From contig OZ038397.1 in the NCBI GenBank assembly GCA_964036045.1, positions 26,777,346 to 26,841,345 on the forward strand: 64,000 bases of DNA, given 5' to 3'. Positions within the stretch are counted from its first letter, which is position 1, and each line of letters starts with the position of its first letter. Shown here in pieces: positions 20,857 to 31,574 of this stretch. The stretch comes from Eutreptiella sp. 'Long Island Sound 2002' (lineage: Eukaryota > Euglenozoa > Euglenophyceae > Eutreptiales > Eutreptiaceae). The notes below the pieces were generated by a model. It was not told where the DNA came from, did no database searches, and worked only from the letters and a program-made list of their open reading frames with translations. The position numbers and the translations under genes were made by a program.

Positions 20857-21553
20857 CATTTTTGTTGGGGCCGTACATCCCCACCCAACCACACTCTCCA
20901 CTCGAGTGCGACTACAAGCCATCGGAAGGCTAGCCCTACGGGGGGAGTATTAGCGCGCCGGGCACGCGCCGGCATCTTTTTTTGACCATTCCCCACCCGT
21001 GCCTGCTTTTGCCCCCCCTCATCAAACAATGTGGAATACCCTCTCGCCGTGCCTAAGAATCTGGCCCATCCTTGGGGCTAGAGATAGGATAATACAAAGG
21101 TAGTGCGCCGGGCGTGCGCTGGGCGCGCGCCGGGCAAACATTCCCCCACACAACCGCACGGGAGGCACGGAGGAGGGTGAGAGCGGCTCTGAACAGCGGG
21201 CCACTGGCCATGCCAGGCGCCAGCCCATCAGAAGCCAGAAAGAAACACAATGCAGAGGCAGGCAAAGGGCACCAAAGCTGGAGCAGTGGCAGCACTCGGG
21301 CGAGGTGGTGGGGTCAGCAAGGGGAACTGCAGCCGCCACACACGTTGCATCTGCCATGGCGACTGCCATTGTGGCCCCCGTTCCTTTGGCGGCAGTCATC
21401 TGCCCAGTGGCCTGATTGATCCAGCAGGGCCAGCACAGGCCCAGTAGGTGTTCTCGCCGCGAGGACGTCAGCGGTGGCGACATCGACGTTGGCCCGCCGC
21501 TTGCGGGGGTGGCGGCTGCCAAGCAATACTTCAACAGTCGCCACTCCTGGGTT

Positions 21554-21940
21554 GCACAAGACGTGCAGATTCATTGTGCCCCAGAATGAAAGATGACCCC
21601 AAAGCACAGCGGAAGCAATTTGACACAAAGCATCGCTTACGGTCGCAGCGTCGATTCGCCAAGTATTGATGCTGCATACCTTGCGGTGCAAGATGGGAAT
21701 ATTTCACCTGTGTTGAATTGCAAAGTTTGATTCAAGTGTGGTTTTGTTGGTAGTTTTTATGCGTCAGTCCTGCGATCTCAGATTCCATTCCAAGGGGTGA
21801 CCCAAGATGTGCAGATTAATTGTGCCCAGGGAACAGAAGAGCAGCAAAGGGGAAGTATTTTGATACAAAGCATCGCTTACGGTCGCAGTGTCGATTCCCC
21901 AAGTGTGGATGCTGCACACCTTGCGGTGCAAGATTGAGTT
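21554..21940. repeat. Imperfect tandem duplication, period ~240-246 bp
   Basis: Copy 1 (about 21,554-21,698) and copy 2 (about 21,800-21,939) share long blocks. These include AAGCATCGCTTACGGTCGCA at 21,628/21,868 and CTTGCGGTGCAAGAT at the 3' ends. Divergence is roughly 15-20%, so the duplication is old. Confidence 0.85.
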
Positions 21941-22226
21941 CTGTTGAGCTGCAAGTTCTAGTCAACTGTGGTTGTGTTGTGGTTTCTGTGCCAGTGTCGC
22001 GAGTTTCAGATTATTTCCAGCCATATCTGTGCCGTCCTGATGCACAGGAAACGTGTCAAAATGCGAGGGCTGTGGAACTATGCGCATGTCTACGGGTCTC
22101 CGCCGTGTATGCATACAGGCGCATGTGTATTTTGTTTTTGCATTTGAATATTACATGCCTGAAAATGTTGTTTTCATGTTGACATGCTTTTGCGTAACGG
22201 AGCACCGGGGGAAGTATTAGGCCTGT

Positions 22227-22533
22227 GCAAGCTGTTGAGTCGGGGTGTGTCCTGTATGACACTCTCTGAATTTAAGCTTGCAAGATTGTTGCCAGATTTC
22301 GAATCTCAAGGGTTTCCAGCGCTGGCAAAATTTCATGTTTGCCTGACAGGACACCATTACCAATTAAGTGCTCCCATGTCACGAGACCGGCATCGGAGAG
22401 GCTCCCTAAGTCAGGGTGTGCACCAGGGGAACAACATGGAAAGGTGCTACAAATAGTAGGCCCCTGCAAGCTGTTGAGTCAGGGTGTGTCTCACATGACA
22501 GCCCCTGAATTTAAGCTTGCGAGATTTTTGCTT
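22227..22533. repeat. Imperfect tandem duplication, period ~239 bp
   Basis: GCAAGCTGTTGAGTC at 22,227 and 22,466 opens two ~68-bp blocks ending in TGAATTTAAGCTTGC-AGATT. The period nearly equals that of the neighbouring repeat at 21.6-21.9 kb, although the sequences differ. Confidence 0.8.
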
Positions 22534-22923
22534 GCAGGGTGCAACCAGACCCAGAAAAAAGGGGCAACAGCCCTTTGTGGCGCTGACCATTGGTGTGCAG
22601 TGTGGTCGCACAATGATGCCCATTCCTATTCCTGCTGATTGGAGTGTGCATGGTAGTGGTGTGATGTTGATTGTTGAGCTCTTAGGAGGGATGATAGTGC
22701 AGTCTGCATTGTCTGATCTGCAATGCATTTCCTTTGCTTGTCTGTTGCTTTTGATGATATTTGGATCGTTGGATGTTTACATTGCTGTTCGGGTGATGTT
22801 TGAATTGCTCTGGTTGAATCACGATGGCCATTGCTTATTTTTGAATCTGGTGCAAAATGTTGTCTTTGAGAAGGTTTTCAGGGTAACGCACATAGGTCAC
22901 TCCAGAAGGAAACAGGACTGAAT

Positions 22924-23563
22924 TCATTCAGTGACGGGGCCGCAGTTGCTGGCCGAATTGCTGGAGCCAGAATTGCACATGTGGCTGACAAGCATTACAG
23001 AGTATGCACATTGTATGCATGGCAATTTCCTCGACGAGGGCACGACAACCTGGGCACCGGCCAGGCGCCCTTGTTCAGATCCGTGACGGCAACCGCTGCT
23101 GCCTGCTCGCAAGTGGATGCAGTCCCACCTGCACCCACAGGCGCCATCTCCTCCGGGTTGTTCCCGCGCTCCGCCGCCATGGCCAGAAACTCGCCGATGG
23201 TCATGTTCTTGTCGAAGGCGGTGAAGCTGCAGAGGCAGTCGCCCAAGCCGCCACACTGGGCACACGGGCACACAGCAGGCAGTCGGCCTGGGCGCACTCA
23301 CTGGGGAACCCCGCGCAGAGAGGGCACGTGGCGTTGGCAACCGCGTAGGGCAGCTCGTCAGGGTGTCGGCAGGGCAGCGGCTGATGCACTGCATGGTAGG
23401 AGGCATGGGGGGTGCCAGCCTGGCGGCATCTGTTGTTTGCCCTCGGCTGGGCAGTGTCGCCTTGGGCAGGCGGCAAACAAGACACCTTTCGCCGGGAGCG
23501 AATTTGAATGAATTCGGCTTGATTAGCAATGGAGGAAAAACTGTATTTGCAATTATTGGTCAA
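22924..23563 (-). CDS. Cys-rich coding-like segment, divergent from the VHS-GAT gene
   Basis: Two overlapping minus-strand frames both have the GC-rich third positions of the host exons. The upstream frame (to ~23,250) has Cys-Pro-Leu-Cys and Cys-Leu-Leu-Cys. The downstream frame (23,297-22,995) has Cys-Pro-Cys-Ala-Gln-Cys and Cys-Leu-Cys, followed by a Met/Glu/Ala-rich helix-like stretch. The switch needs a frameshift or an unusual splice near 23,250-23,280. Paired Cys suggest zinc binding or a secreted Cys-rich protein. No family is recognised. It is head-to-head with the gene starting at 23,740, so the ~180 bp between could be a shared promoter. Confidence 0.33.
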
Positions 23564-23739
23564 GCTGGGGTGTTCCCCACGGTAAACCCATCATCATTGG
23601 GAGCACAGACAGGATTGAGTGCCTGCAACAACGCTTCGCCCTGCTGCAGTTCCTCTCGATTTGTTGTGTGCGTTTTGTGGTCACGCACGCGCGCGCCTGT
23701 CATTCCCACAACAGACGACCATTCCATTTTGTTGCGAAA

Positions 23740-26302
23740 ATGATGAATATAAACTTCAAGGAGACACTGGGCAACCTATTCTCCCCTTCTCCCTTCCAAG
23801 ACATTGTTGACCAGGCCACGAGTGAATACCTGCTGACCCCCGACTGGGAAAAGAACATCCACATCATTGACCAAGTCAATCTGAAGATTGAGAACGCGAA
23901 GGAGGTCATGCGTGCCATCCGACGCCGCACCAGCAACTCCAACCCGAAGGTGCAGTTCCTTGCGCTCACACTCTTGGAGATGGGCGTCAAGAACTGTGGC
24001 CACGTCTTCCGTGCGGAGCTCTGCCAGCATGCCGAGCTGCTGGGGGACGTTCTGAAGATAGCCACGCGCGAGACCCGTCGCAGTGGGGAGCACGAGTCGA
24101 CCGAAAAGGCCTTGGAAATGATCAACACCTGGAATCACTGCTTCCGGCAGCGGAGCGCATACCCCCAGCTCACGGCCTTGTATCACCAGGCACTGGGGAA
24201 GGGGGCCACCTTCGAGGGATTGAAGGTCGACGACGATGCGCTGATGGACGATGGGCAGCCGATGAATGTGACAGGGATCGGCAACCACATGGCACCCACG
24301 GGGATGGGGAACATTACAGGGAGTGGGGGGATGGGAGGGATGGGAGGGCTGGGTGGGATGGGTGGGCAAGGGGTGACGGGGGGGCATGGGCCGGACATTT
24401 CCGGGATGGGCAGCGATGGCAGGGCTGCCCCGCCAGGCAGCCAGCCCCAGACCTTCCTGGGCCGGTTGGGATTCGGCAGCACCCCGAAGCCAGCGGCACA
24501 GCCGCAGCGTCAGCAGCGACGCCCGCCCGGCCCTCAGGTCCCTCACGGTGCTGCCGGGGAGCTGCCTCCGGAGATGCTGACGCGTGAGACCGACCCGGCG
24601 GTGCAGGCCGCCATCCACGCCGCCATTCTTGAGCAGAATGCGCAAGCGCAGCCGCCGGTGCCCGAGCGAGACCCTGCGGAAGTCCTGCAGCAGCTGATCG
24701 ATGAGGCGCACAGCGTCGTCGGGCTGTTCACTGAGATCCTGACGGCCAACGCCAACAGTCCCGAGGTGCTCGCGACCGACGACATGTGCCAACAGGTCCG
24801 TGCTGTTGCCTTCCCGCGCCGGCACCGCGGCGGACATGGGTCAAACAAGTGCGGTTCGGTCGCACGGACAAAAGGCAGTCTCAGTGCACCGGCAAGGGGG
24901 TTCCACGGATGGCCGCGCCATCGGCACCAGGCCACGGCTTAGTGGCGACCGTGACCAGACCGTGACCCGACTTGGTCGTAAGGCACCCGTTTCGTCTGAA
25001 GTCTTGTCAACGAAATGCGGGTTTCGGCAACTTTTTTTGGGGGCTTCCCCAGCCAATTGCTCGGGCCATGTCAGCCCCATGGGGTATCCCACTGGGGGGG
25101 CACCCAGTGTAACCCCAAATTGCAAGGCCCTGTTTTCGACATGTGACACGAAGCCGATTCCAGCCGAATGCATTCCCGGTCGAAACGGAAGCATTTTTGG
25201 CAACCCCCCCCCCCTTTTAGGTTCGTTGTGATCTGCGATTTGATGGATGGGTTTCCCGCCAAACTGCATGGCGTCCCGCTTCGCAGAAGCCGCCCCCACC
25301 CCTATTCGGACCAGCCTCGTTGGTGTGGACTGGAAAAACGGGTTTCACGGGCCCCCGTCCCGGGCGCGCACGCGACGGAATGGTGCACACAGCATCGCTT
25401 TTGGGGGACAAAGTGTGGGCGATGAAGGCCGTGATGGGTGCGGGCAGGGTCGCGTGGCGGCATTCCTGGGTTTTCTGTGGCCCCCTCTTTGGGACTCTTG
25501 TCGGCAGGTCGTGACCCAGAGCAAGAGGGTGCAGGCGCAGGTGGTCCGGGCCATCGAGACCGGCGCCGCTGCGCAAACCGAGGGCACCTTCGAAGTGCTG
25601 CTGGAGATCAACGACTCGCTGATCAAGAACATCACGCAGTACGACCAGCTCACGGCGGAGATCCAGCAGGTGCTGCAGGCGGCGGCCGAGCCCCCGCCCT
25701 CCTCCGGCGCCGGCGCCTTCGCCCCGGCCGGCGCCGCTGCCTTCGCCCCGGCCGGCGCCGCGCAGCCCCTCGCGACCCTCGCCGCACCCCCGGCGCAGCC
25801 GCAGAGGGCCGCCGACCCGCTGGACGAGCTCCTGGGCCTCGACGACCTGCAGTTGGAGGGGCTGGGCTCTGCTCCCAAACCCGCGGCCCCCGCGGCCGCC
25901 CCGGCAACGCAAGGGAACCTCGTGGTGGAGGAGGACGACTTCTTCTCCTCGCGGGCTGCCGCGGCGGCCCAGCCCCTGCCTTCCATGCCCGCCACCGCGT
26001 CCCCTCCGGTCGCCGCCGTGGCTCCAGTGCCGGCCCCGGCAGTCGCTCCGGCCCCGGCCCCTCAACCTCCGGTGCCAGCCACCGCGCCCGCCCCCGCCGC
26101 ACCAGTCGATGACTTTGACGCTTTCGTTGGCTCCCGTTCTACTCCAGCCCCAGAAGTGCCCCCGCCAGCCCCTGCGGCGGCAGCTGCGACCACAGCACCG
26201 GCAGCCGCCCCGGCGCCCGCACCCGCTGCTCCCAGCGCCGCCGTGGACGACGATGACGATTTTGACACTTTTCTGGACACCCGGTTGAAGGGGACCCAGT
26301 AG
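23740..26302 (+). CDS. VHS-GAT domain protein (TOM1/GGA-like endosomal sorting adaptor)
   Basis: Exon 1 is 23,740-24,795, starting at the first of two adjacent ATGs and ending CAG|GTCCGT. Exon 2 is 25,508-26,302, starting after GGCAG and ending TAG. Both junctions are phase 0, giving about 617 residues. Residues ~12-150 form a VHS domain that binds cargo or membrane: Ala-Thr-Ser-Glu near the start, an Ile-Arg-Arg-Arg helix and a Leu-Leu-Glu-Met-Gly-Val-Lys-Asn-Cys-Gly block. A Gly/Met-rich linker follows (~195-235). A GAT three-helix domain (~305-415) spans the intron; GAT domains bind ubiquitin or Arf-type GTPases. The Pro/Ala-rich tail has a clathrin-box-like Leu-Leu-Gly-Leu-Asp and acidic Asp-Phe-Asp-Ala-Phe and Asp-Phe-Asp-Thr-Phe adaptor-ear motifs. 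No GAE domain is seen, so TOM1-like fits better than GGA. A cytosolic or endosomal role is inferred from the family. Confidence 0.85.
24796..25507 (+). other. Intron of the VHS-GAT gene (712 bp)
   Basis: GT at 24,796 follows CAACAG, and the intron ends at GGCAG 25,503-25,507. It splits the GAT domain. Exon sequence on both sides continues the same helical pattern in phase 0. Confidence 0.75.
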
Positions 26303-27696
26303 GTCGCGGAGGGGCCTCGGTCGGATTGAAGGGCACTCGGTAGGATTCGAACATGTTCCGAGGGTTATTCTTGCGGGATTCAACGGTTCCGGCACGGCGT
26401 ATGGGAGTTGCATCACCGTTTCGCAGTCCTCCGCGCAGCAAACAGCAACGGACGGCAGATGTGCGTCGTTTCGTCCGCTCTGAAGGGCAGATCCCACTCT
26501 CCCACTTGGGCACCCCCCGGTCCATCAGGCGGAGAGCAGAGGGATGGGGTGGTCAGTCAGGTCGGCGGCCGATGCCCGTGACCGAGAGAGGGAGAGGACC
26601 GGCCCCACAAGCGTTGCCGGTGGGGCGCCCCCCCCCGGGTCCGGCGCTGTTCGGGCACGGGCCACCGCAGGAGACTGACCCCTGACGTCCGAGGCCCCGG
26701 GGCGTCCCACGCGTTGTGGGGCATCGCAGGGCCGTCCCAAAGCAGACGGAACGGGCCGGTGCGAGGCCCAAGGGGAGCGCGCAGTGCAGGTCTCGGGCCA
26801 TGCGGAGGCCCCCGGATGCGAGGTCCGCCGGGGACAACGCATTCGCGCGCGCAAATGCGGTGTCATGCGGGGGGTCGGTGACAGACGGGCCTTCTCTTTG
26901 TGCCACGCTGCGTCTGCCCTGCCCTGTGTGCCATGGGGCCTACGAGTGTTCGCGATTGGTTCCGGAGGCACCCGGGGCACAGCACACCGCACACAGCGCG
27001 CGCGCTGCGTCGCGTGCGCGCGCGCAGACATGTGCGTGGGGGAGGGAACGCGTGCTGCCCCTCGAGGCGTGCTCACGTCGTAAGACAGCGAGTGTTGCCC
27101 TGGCTTTTGGCTGGACGCACATACTTTTGGTGCCACCCTTGGTCGCTTTCTTTTTCCCGGGGGCCGAGTGTCTGTCTTGTGCGCTGTCTTGTGCGCTGCC
27201 GGGGATTCGCAGTCTGTCTGTCCACAGGGGCACCAAACTGCCTGACGCCTGATGTATCCCTCGGGTTTTCTACGTCCCCCCCTCTAAACAAAAGAAGACT
27301 GACCTTCGCTGACGAAGTGATGCGAACTGGACCACTGACACGCTGCTGTTGGCCTAGCCTCCTCCCATCCTGACCTCTGTGCAGTTCATCACACAACTCT
27401 ATTTCTGTGCTGGCGCAGCAGCTTCTTCTCTGTGCAAAGTTGAGTGGGGCCAGGAACGGCGGGGGGGGAGAGTTGGTGAGTGGGCCAGAGAGCCCCCCCC
27501 CCCCCCAGCCCCTCATGACCCAGTCCGCTGCCTCAACATCTGGCACCCTGTCATGTGACTTCCTGTGGGGGGCCGTGTGGGCCAGTATGGAGGGGGGCGT
27601 CATGTCCAGGCCACCATTCGGTCCACACAAGCAACAGAGGGCCCGCACTCCATCACCTTCATGCACAGCCCGCACGCTTCATCGCAGTCGACGCCG
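26303..27696. other. Intergenic region, no gene supported
   Basis: GC-rich, with several overlapping open frames of unstable composition, which is expected from base composition alone. A (CG/CA)-rich alternating purine-pyrimidine stretch lies at about 26,997-27,035. No promoter, RNA gene or repeat family was recognised. Confidence 0.35.
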
Positions 27697-29349
27697 ATGA
27701 GGACGCGTGCGCGCCGCGGGTTGCTGTACTACCGGAAGTACCGGGACACTAATTTCAAGCCTCCCTCTGCCCTGGGCATGCACCAGTATCATGGGTACTG
27801 GGCTGATTGGGATGCCTCGGGAGAAGGTGCCGACAGCTGGAGAAGGTGACGAGAGTGGTAACTTGTGTTTTGGTGCATTTGTTTGTGGTGTGGGGAGGTC
27901 GTGGTCGCGAGCACGCAATGCGGTTCCAGCCATGAATGGGCGCGCTGTGCATACTTATCACCAAAGAAGCACTTCAGATGTTCCTCCAGCAACTTTAATG
28001 GTCCAGCCTCCCCCCCCCCCCCCCTTTGCGACGAGACCAGTCTTCCCCACAGAAGAACACATGCTGTGACCCTGATGGCTTCCATGGGCAGTGGAGTGGG
28101 ACAGTGGGACTAGGCATACCGGTATCACTGTCGCCCCCTTGCGTCCATGGGAACAACCAACGCACACGGGGCCACAGTCATTTCGAAGGTCCCCCCGGTC
28201 GACCAGGCGACCCTTTGGCCCACGCCAAGCCTCGGGCTTCTACGGTGCTCGCGTGCAGAACATATCGGTGCCCGCCACCGGCGCTGTGCCCGTGAGTGGC
28301 CAATCGGTGCTTGTTGCTGGGTGGCGTAAACCGGATCCAGTTCACCACCACCGTTCCCATCCCAGCGCGTCTGGCATGGCCACCCCCACCTCCCACCTCC
28401 GCATTGTGTTACCTTTCCTTCTTCAATGGTGGATACCACTATCCAAAGGGCGGGGGGTCTTGGAAACTTCATGATTGGGCGTGTGAAGCCTGTCGGCGCT
28501 AGCGGAGAATGAAGGCAAGCAGGTGCAACACAAGAGTTCTCTCCTGCGCTACGGCAGCAAATCCTGCCGGTTCTGTACACTGGAGGTGAGTTACCTGGTG
28601 TGCTTCACCACAGCGTCGTTCCTGAATCAATCCTGTAGGATGTGGCACAACCCGTGGAACGTCCAGTACGGCAGGCCATCAACGGTAGTTCCCCAGGCCG
28701 TATTTTGGGTGGGGCAGAGACAATGTGTGGCCGACCTTACGTTGCCATATCACTAGGTATGGGCAGGAACACCGTGTTGTGCCACCACACCGCCCATGCT
28801 GCTTGGGTTCAGTACCATAAGTATAAGCTGGAAAGGGGATGGAATGGTAGCTCCAGAGGGCACCTCATAGAGAATTCTCAGAGCACCAAGCCCTCAGGAA
28901 ACATGCCAGGCTGCCAGGACCCGATGCTGAAGTCCGCCTGCAAAAGGATCCGCACTGGTAGTGCTTGCCTGCACCCCATACCCCTTGGCAGTTCTAGTGG
29001 CTGCACAGCTGACATCACCATTGACCTGACTCTGATCCTGGACTTCGTTTTTAACCCTCCTTGTCGCCGCAAGTCTGCGATGAATTATGGCACCAGTGCG
29101 TGGCAGACCTCTCACTGCAAAAGGGTTTTCCGACATGATGGTCGGACAGCAGTTAATAATTGTTCCAAGCTAGGGCCCACCGGGTCACAGGGGCCAGGTA
29201 TCTGCACTTCTCCAGCCCAAATTGACGTTTCTCTTGCCACAGACCTTGTTGCCACAGGCCTGACAGCAAAGAGAGGTAGGCACTACCCAAGATGCCACGC
29301 CAACCCATACTGTGTTCCCTGTGTAATATGGGTAGGGTGCCATATGTAA
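27697..29349 (+). CDS. Unidentified, probably multi-exon gene
   Basis: Several GC3-rich segments are joined by good splice signals. A first-exon candidate starts at ATG 27,697 (about 45 codons, Tyr/Arg-rich). A segment around 28,215-28,270 ends at CCC|GTGAGT, and another runs from ~28,345 to 28,502. The best junction is CTGGAG|GTGAGT at 28,586 to TGTAG| at 28,638. It is a 53-nt intron whose removal joins two frames in phase 0. The last exon (28,639-29,349) encodes about 236 residues rich in Cys, Gly, Ser and Thr, with an internal hydrophobic stretch (Thr-Ile-Asp-Leu-Thr-Leu-Ile-Leu) and a Cys-rich end. No family recognised. The exon chain upstream of 28,503 is uncertain. Confidence 0.4.
28586..28638 (+). 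other. Short GT-AG intron (53 nt)
   Basis: Perfect donor GAG|GTGAGT, a CTGAATC branch-point-like sequence about 15 nt from the end, and acceptor TCCTGTAG|G. Removal restores one frame across both flanks in phase 0. Confidence 0.6.
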
Positions 29350-30435
29350 CATGCTGTTGCCCCACCCAATGTATCACTGCAGTACGGACAGAGTGGGCGC
29401 CCATGGTTGGTATCATCGCAGGAGTTGCAGGATTTGGGACGCCTAACCTGTGACTTTCCACGTTACCCTGGGAGGATGGCAGAAAAGGTGTAAAGTGGCG
29501 TGTGTACTCATTGTGTTCTGGTCCCACAACCATCAGTTCCTCCACTGCCCCTTTCAAATAGAGTGAAGGGCAGGGGTGGCAGGGCCTGGCCATCCAAACA
29601 CCCAAATTTTCCCTGTCTCTTCCCTATTATCCTGGTGGTACAAGCAGCACCCACTGGAACTTAACATATGCACGTTGGCACCACACCCGTCTTTGAACGT
29701 GAGGCAAGGTATTGAACTGGTTCCCCGCACCAAACTACTGTGTGGGTGGGTGGGGGGGGGGGTTAGCCATTTGACCCCCAATCAAGGGCCAGTCAACACC
29801 CCTCAAACTGCAGTGTGGATGCACACAAAACCACTGGGTGGACAGTAGCCTCAGTATGGACATAACTCAGCCGCTGAGTGAAAAACGCTGATGCCCACTG
29901 TGTTGTATCATAGTTGATAGTCAAGCATTTTAATGCATGGTCTCTCCTGAAAGGTTCTTCGGCACAAGTTCAGCAAGCAGAAGGGATGCTGTGGAGGCAT
30001 TGAAGGTACAGTGTGGCTTGCTTACTTGCACACACAGGGCGGAAGTGAGGGAGGGCCCCTAGGGCTGGGCCAGCAGTCCAATAGTGGTTGCATTCTATGT
30101 ACAATTGCATTGAGTGATCTGTGCAAACAAGAACACACATCACCATCAGAACAAGTATGCAAACTCTCTTGAATTGCAGGCACTTAAGGGGCGCCGCAGT
30201 GCGCAGTGCGCGCGCAGTGCAACTATTTGGGCGTCTGGCCGTACTAGAGACCCATACTTTGAGATACTAGGGGCCCCTAGGGGCATCATGGTGACCCGTA
30301 GCGGAGGTTTTGAGTTCTGATTTTGTCCCCCTTTGTTGGGTACCCCCGAGAACGCAGGGGTGATGTAGCATTTCCGCCCTCTTTTGGGCCCCAACCTTCC
30401 GGTGCTATTGAGGAAACCGGGACAAGATCCTGGAG
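29350..30435. other. Intergenic region with GCGCAGTGC-type repeat
   Basis: No convincing gene. The dispersed motif occurs at 30,196-30,219 as CGCAGTGCGCAGTGCGCGCG followed by CAGTGC. A G-rich run lies at 29,752-29,762. Short frames around 29,576-29,848 have no recognisable product. Confidence 0.4.
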
Positions 30436-30894
30436 ATGTTGCTCCATGTGCATGAGAAAAGCACCGGACCTCACCCTCTTGACCCGCAAAAAGATGGTGT
30501 TGAGTGGTGGATTAAGCGTTGTGGTGGAACTTGGTCCCTAAGGACGCAAATCAGTTATATGGGTATTGATGCCCACTCTGCCGAGGAGTTTTGGCTAAAG
30601 TATGGGCATGATGATTTACTTCCGCGCGAACATTTGTTCCGCTTCTTTTTCTTCCTCAAGCACACTCCACCTCAAAGGTGTGCTCATCTCCTCTCTGGAG
30701 CAACAGGGTGCTCTGAGGAGGCTTGGTGGGCAAGTGTGCATCGTGTTCGTTCTTATTTGAATGGTGTTGTCGCTGAAATTCGATGGGCGGAAAGATTGTC
30801 GGAGTGGTCCCCTCCAGTCCAGTTTGGGTCGCCCAGTTCTAAGGGTGTTTCCAAGGGGTGTGCTTGGGGGCTCTTCGGGGGGAACATAGTCTAA
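30436..30894 (+). pseudogene. Possible DDE-transposase N-terminal fragment (PIF/Harbinger- or IS5-like)
   Basis: This is a 152-codon frame from ATG 30,436. The middle has an Arg-Glu-His-Leu-Phe helix leading into a hydrophobic Phe-rich segment, a Cys-Ser-Glu-Glu-Ala-Trp-Trp block, and Val-Val-Ala-Glu-Ile-Arg-Trp-Ala-Glu-Arg. That pattern (helical N-terminal domain ending in Ile-Arg-Trp-x2-Arg) is common in DDE transposase-like proteins of algae and oomycetes. The catalytic DDE core is absent: the frame ends just before another GCACGCAGTGC cluster at 30,899. It is either a truncated transposase or a small domesticated protein. Identification is from pattern memory only. Confidence 0.4.
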
Positions 30895-30898
30895 AAGT

Positions 30899-30921
30899 AG
30901 CGCGCAGTGCGCACGCAGTGC
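30899..30921. repeat. GCGCAGTGCGCACGCAGTGC dispersed motif
   Basis: One instance of a short G+C-rich motif family with consistent + orientation, ending GCAGTGCAA. Others lie at 82-103, 3197-3233, 13,917-13,961 and 30,196-30,219, with diverged copies at 14,091-14,106, 18,102-18,116, 18,498-18,532 and 31,274-31,284. Confidence 0.85.
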
Positions 30922-31574
30922 AAAGACTCCCCCTTAGAGCAAAATGAATGTGACCAATGAGTCTCTGAAAAGCTGAAACTGTCCACCTCAGCGGTGGTGT
31001 GATCTCGATTGGAGGCCATTAAGCTATGGCTCGTACCGAGGGTGTACCGAGGGTGCAAGTTGGCTTTGGTGAGCGTGTTGCAGGTGCTCAAACTGGTGTG
31101 ATGGCCATGTATCTTTTGTTGCAGAACACATTGCTTCAGGAAAATCTTGCCATGCCTCTGACATTGGCCTCACGGAGGAGAACACAACAGAAATCAAAAA
31201 GCTGGTGTGATTTTGCAAGAAATGAAGTGTGCAATGTGGACAATACCCTAGCACCCGAGGGGTAACGCAAAGATGCGCAGTGCAAAAAAGTGGACAATAC
31301 ACCCCATGTGGCCGAGAAAACATGGTTTTGCAAGTCATGTAGATTGCAAGTTGTGGTGTGTTGGGGGAGCAAAAAATTTTAAGGTTCAAATGGACGTTTT
31401 TTGCTCTTTCGCGGAATGATTTTGAGCTATTGGGTGGGTTCCCGCCAATCAGCTCGCACTGGCTGGACATGTGATCCAGTACCTTCGTTACGAAGGTATT
31501 CCTATCATAGGAGCCAGAAACGATGGCGTCCACTTCCCACCAGGCTTTGTTTTGGCCTTTTCCTTCTCGCTGGC

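Larger units (their letters stand above)
20191..22920. other. Intergenic region with microsatellite and ~240-bp tandem repeats
   Basis: A (GT)21 microsatellite lies at 20,813-20,854. A TATAAAA sequence at 20,448 has no recognisable gene downstream. Two pairs of imperfect direct repeats, both with a period near 240 bp, occupy 21,554-21,940 and 22,227-22,533. A hydrophobic 134-codon frame at 22,517-22,921 has AT-rich third positions unlike the host exons and is not called as a gene. Confidence 0.4.

Noticed and set aside
22517-22921. 134-codon hydrophobic frame
   Set aside because: AT-rich third positions unlike host exons; it begins inside a tandem repeat and has no homologous pattern.
24183-26300. 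Long minus-strand frames opposite the VHS-GAT gene
   Set aside because: They are shadows of GC3-rich codons; the plus strand has recognisable domains and splice sites.
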